Below, piece after piece: positions 12,796 through 15,147 of a stretch of DNA of 15,147 nt. The notes beneath the pieces are model-generated. The model saw only the letters and a list, made by a program, of their open reading frames with translations. It made no database searches and was not told the DNA's origin. Location of the stretch: NCBI GenBank assembly GCA_043778315.1, contig JAYWGJ010000376.1:1-15147 (forward strand), read 5' to 3'. The number at the start of each line of letters is the position of its first letter. The stretch's first letter is position 1. The position numbers and the translations under genes are program-made. The stretch comes from JBEEMU01 sp043778315. Its GTDB lineage: Bacteria > Bacteroidota > Bacteroidia > Chitinophagales > Saprospiraceae.

Positions 12796-15126
12796 CTAAT
12801 CAATCCGATATTTTATACCGATATAACCCGCCGAGCCTGCCACGGGTGCGAAAATAGTTGCCGCGTCAAAAAGCGGATTAGTCGGGTCGTTTGCGTACAA
12901 AATCGGCTGCGCTTGTCGGTAATTCGTCAGGTTTTCGCCACCAATATACACTTCTAAGTGCTTCCCAATCAGCTTATTTACTTGCGCGCCTACCGTGAAA
13001 TAGGCAGGCGTGATACCACTGCGGCGATAGTCGGGCGCGTCGGGAGGCAGCGGATAAGTATTCGCTACGCTATTCAAATCGGTGATGCGCTGCGCGCCAA
13101 TATAGTGCGTCACCGCGTTGAAATTCCATACTTTATCAAACGTTTCGTAGTGCAAATTGAGTAAGCCGCGATGTTTTGGCACGAGTTGCCGTTGCAGACC
13201 ATTCGCAAACGCATCGGTGAACTTGTAGGTAGCGCGCACCTCCAAACGCGGCACTATATAGTACGACCCCGACAGCAAAACGCTATGCGTGACGGAGTTA
13301 TTGGCGAGGTTTTGTATGGTGATAACGGTCGGCGCGTCCATATCCACAAACACCTGATTCTCAAAATCGGTGCGGTACGCATCTATGTTAAACGCGCCGT
13401 CGTGCATATCTATTTTGAAGGTGCGCGTGAAATTCACGCCGTAGTTCCACGCTTTTTCTAACTGTAAGTTATTGGCTATCTGCAAGTTGCGATTAGAAAC
13501 CAAAACCGCCATGTTTTCGGGCAACACCCGAGCCTCGCGCACGCCGCGTCCTGCGGACGCGCGTACAACCGTTTCACTGTTAAAATTATACTTCAAACTT
13601 ACACGCGGCGCAACCTGAAACGACTCCCGATCGGGCATCGGCACGCGCACATTTTGCGCATCGGTATAAACGCGGTAATCGGCGCGAACGCCCAAAAGCA
13701 AACCAAATTTTTCTTTCCAACTATAATTATATTCTAAAAACGCACCTGGAATATGCTCGCGGCGGCTAAGGTCGATAGTTGTTTTTGCGCCCGACGCGCT
13801 ATGTATATCTGTTGTTTCGGAATACAAATCTTTGTAATCGTTGTAATAATAATTCGTCCCCATTTTCAGCTTATGGTCTGTATTGTCGATTATCGTTTCG
13901 TAAATCATATTCACATAGCCGCTCGTCTGCGTAGCCGCGTAGCTGCGGTTCGTCCCAAAATTAGCGGACATCGTTTGTTGCGTAAAGCTGTACATCGACC
14001 CAAAATTTTTGTACGGCGCAGTAAAACCAACGTACCCTAATTTGCCGAAAATCTGCTTGCGGTCGGTCGTCAGCCCAAAGTTGTACGCGCCGCTACCGTG
14101 TTGGTATTGCGCCGCGTGTGCGGTTTCGGCAGCTTCGGCGGCGGCAGGCATCATGCCGCCAGCACGTTTTTCGGTGAGGTAATGCAAGGCGGTTTGCCCG
14201 CGCCATTTACCCATTTCGTACTTCGTGAGGCTCATCACATTGTACTGCTCGCGGTGCGGCATATCCATAAAGCCGTCATTGTTGAAGTCTTGTTTTAGCT
14301 GCATTTTGTCGGCGTGCGCCAATATCGAGGTACTTATTTTTTTATTGAATTTGTGCGCTAAATGCAAATTTAACTCGGTGCGCCCTTGCGTATTCGCAAA
14401 AATATTTACCAACAATCGCTCCATATCGTCGGGCTGTTTGAGGCAGACATTTATCTGCCCGACGATGCCTTCCGCGCCGTTCGCGACGGTACTCGCACCC
14501 TTCGATATCGAAATATCGTTCAGCCATGTTCCCGCAAAATACTCCAAGCCGTAAGGTGCGCCTAAGGCGTAGAGGTCGGGGCGATTTTCTACCATCATTT
14601 GCGTATAAACGCCGCGCAAACCTAGCATTTCTATCTCTTTCGCACCCGTAACGGCATCGGTATAAGCCACATCGACCGTTCCGTTCGTCTCAAAACTTTC
14701 AGATAAGTTGCAACACGCCGCTTTGCGCAACTCGCCGCTACCGATTTTTTCTACGTTGAGTTGCGAAAGGGTAGAGGTGAAATTGTCGCGTTTTGCAGCC
14801 GTTACTTGCACCGCTCGGAGGTCGGTGAGCGGCTGCATTTTGATGATAATATCCTTTTTTGTGACATCAAAAAATACTTCTTTGGTTTGATAACCCACAT
14901 AATCGAACAGCAAAGTATCGCCCGTCGAATACGGGATTTCGATACTAAAAACGCCATTTTCGTTCGCTTGCGAGCCTAATAATGCCTTGCGCCAATGCAA
15001 ACTCACCATACCGATAGGCGCGTCGCGCTCATCAACTATCGTGCCGCTTACCGTGTTTTGCGCCAAGCCGCTTTTTTGTATTATCAATACTAATATGCTG
15101 ATAAACAAATATTTATATATAGTCAT
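12796..15126 (-). CDS. TonB-dependent receptor with carboxypeptidase-regulatory-like domain
   Basis: The 776-residue protein has a signal peptide (about 1-22, ending GLA-Q). A CarboxypepD_reg-like domain follows (24-100: VSGTIVDERDAPIGMVSL, LLFDYVGYQT), then a TonB-box region near LRAVQVTA (103-110). The plug has the unusual RKAACCNLSESFETN (C138, C139), LGLRGVYTQMMVENRP and GIVGQINV. The remainder is the barrel, with NDGFMDMPHREQYN and a terminal TonB-receptor block (GAQVNKLIGKHLEVYIGGENLTNYRQ). Such receptors import scarce ligands across the outer membrane using TonB energy. Relatives with the paired-cysteine plug motif are commonly suspected of metal (copper) handling, from my recall of their neighbourhoods, but no metal-binding neighbour is seen here. 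No SusD partner lies adjacent, which argues against glycan uptake. The ATG at 15126 precedes the signal peptide. The promoter is outside the window. Confidence 0.96.
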   Translation of the reverse strand: MTIYKYLFISILVLIIQKSGLAQNTVSGTIVDERDAPIGMVSLHWRKALLGSQANENGVFSIEIPYSTGDTLLFDYVGYQTKEVFFDVTKKDIIIKMQPLTDLRAVQVTAAKRDNFTSTLSQLNVEKIGSGELRKAACCNLSESFETNGTVDVAYTDAVTGAKEIEMLGLRGVYTQMMVENRPDLYALGAPYGLEYFAGTWLNDISISKGASTVANGAEGIVGQINVCLKQPDDMERLLVNIFANTQGRTELNLHLAHKFNKKISTSILAHADKMQLKQDFNNDGFMDMPHREQYNVMSLTKYEMGKWRGQTALHYLTEKRAGGMMPAAAEAAETAHAAQYQHGSGAYNFGLTTDRKQIFGKLGYVGFTAPYKNFGSMYSFTQQTMSANFGTNRSYAATQTSGYVNMIYETIIDNTDHKLKMGTNYYYNDYKDLYSETTDIHSASGAKTTIDLSRREHIPGAFLEYNYSWKEKFGLLLGVRADYRVYTDAQNVRVPMPDRESFQVAPRVSLKYNFNSETVVRASAGRGVREARVLPENMAVLVSNRNLQIANNLQLEKAWNYGVNFTRTFKIDMHDGAFNIDAYRTDFENQVFVDMDAPTVITIQNLANNSVTHSVLLSGSYYIVPRLEVRATYKFTDAFANGLQRQLVPKHRGLLNLHYETFDKVWNFNAVTHYIGAQRITDLNSVANTYPLPPDAPDYRRSGITPAYFTVGAQVNKLIGKHLEVYIGGENLTNYRQAQPILYANDPTNPLFDAATIFAPVAGSAGYIGIKYRID

Positions 15127-15147
15127 AATATTATTATTTTAGAAATA

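Noticed and set aside
12192..12803. 203-residue minus-strand open frame opposite the barrel gene
   Set aside because: It is antisense to a convincing outer-membrane protein gene and low-complexity in composition, with no recognisable domain; it is a frame shadow.

Overview
The window reads as a chromosomal segment of a gliding- or T9SS-type Bacteroidota. The evidence is a type A T9SS C-terminal sorting domain, a GldB lipoprotein, a TonB-dependent receptor with a carboxypeptidase-regulatory N-terminal domain, a YceI/DoxX/Crp cluster, and TAnnTTTG-type -7 promoter elements with no clear Shine-Dalgarno sequences. I cannot place it to genus. All genes but one (an outer-membrane barrel gene near 12 kb) lie on the minus strand. 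No stretch longer than 300 bases lacks a gene; the largest gap is about 220-260 bases near 8.2-8.46 kb. I saw no rRNA, tRNA, CRISPR array or transposase.

Region 1 (1-8.2 kb). Two nucleotide-sugar genes frame an accessory block. Ugd (5460-6776) would make UDP-glucuronate, and a UDP-glucuronate decarboxylase (cut by the left edge) would turn it into UDP-xylose. Between them, in the same direction and mostly with gaps below 45 bases, sit an AlbA_2/GHKL-ATPase protein, an orphan ParA-type ATPase, a small T9SS-sorted secreted protein, a secreted protein with four tandem 39-residue propeller-like repeats, and a self-inhibited Fic AMP-transferase that appears to start at TTG. A 13-bp inverted repeat marks the ugd side of this block. 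Upstream of ugd are a small PD-(D/E)XK-like nuclease-fold protein and an NAD(P)-binding SDR-type protein.

Region 2 (8.4-10.6 kb). A probable transcription group contains a Crp/Fnr-family regulator, YceI, a four-helix membrane protein of unknown family, and DoxX, and ends at a strong intrinsic terminator. An FNR-like dyad sits about 42 bases upstream of the inferred yceI start site. An 18-bp inverted repeat before doxX carries near-copies of the same dyad in both arms, so a local regulon is plausible.

Region 3 (10.7-15.1 kb). A GldB-type gliding/T9SS lipoprotein is divergent from an outer-membrane beta-barrel gene, with a good Bacteroidota promoter for gldB. The barrel gene converges on a TonB-dependent receptor of the di-cysteine plug type, and a bidirectional terminator separates them.
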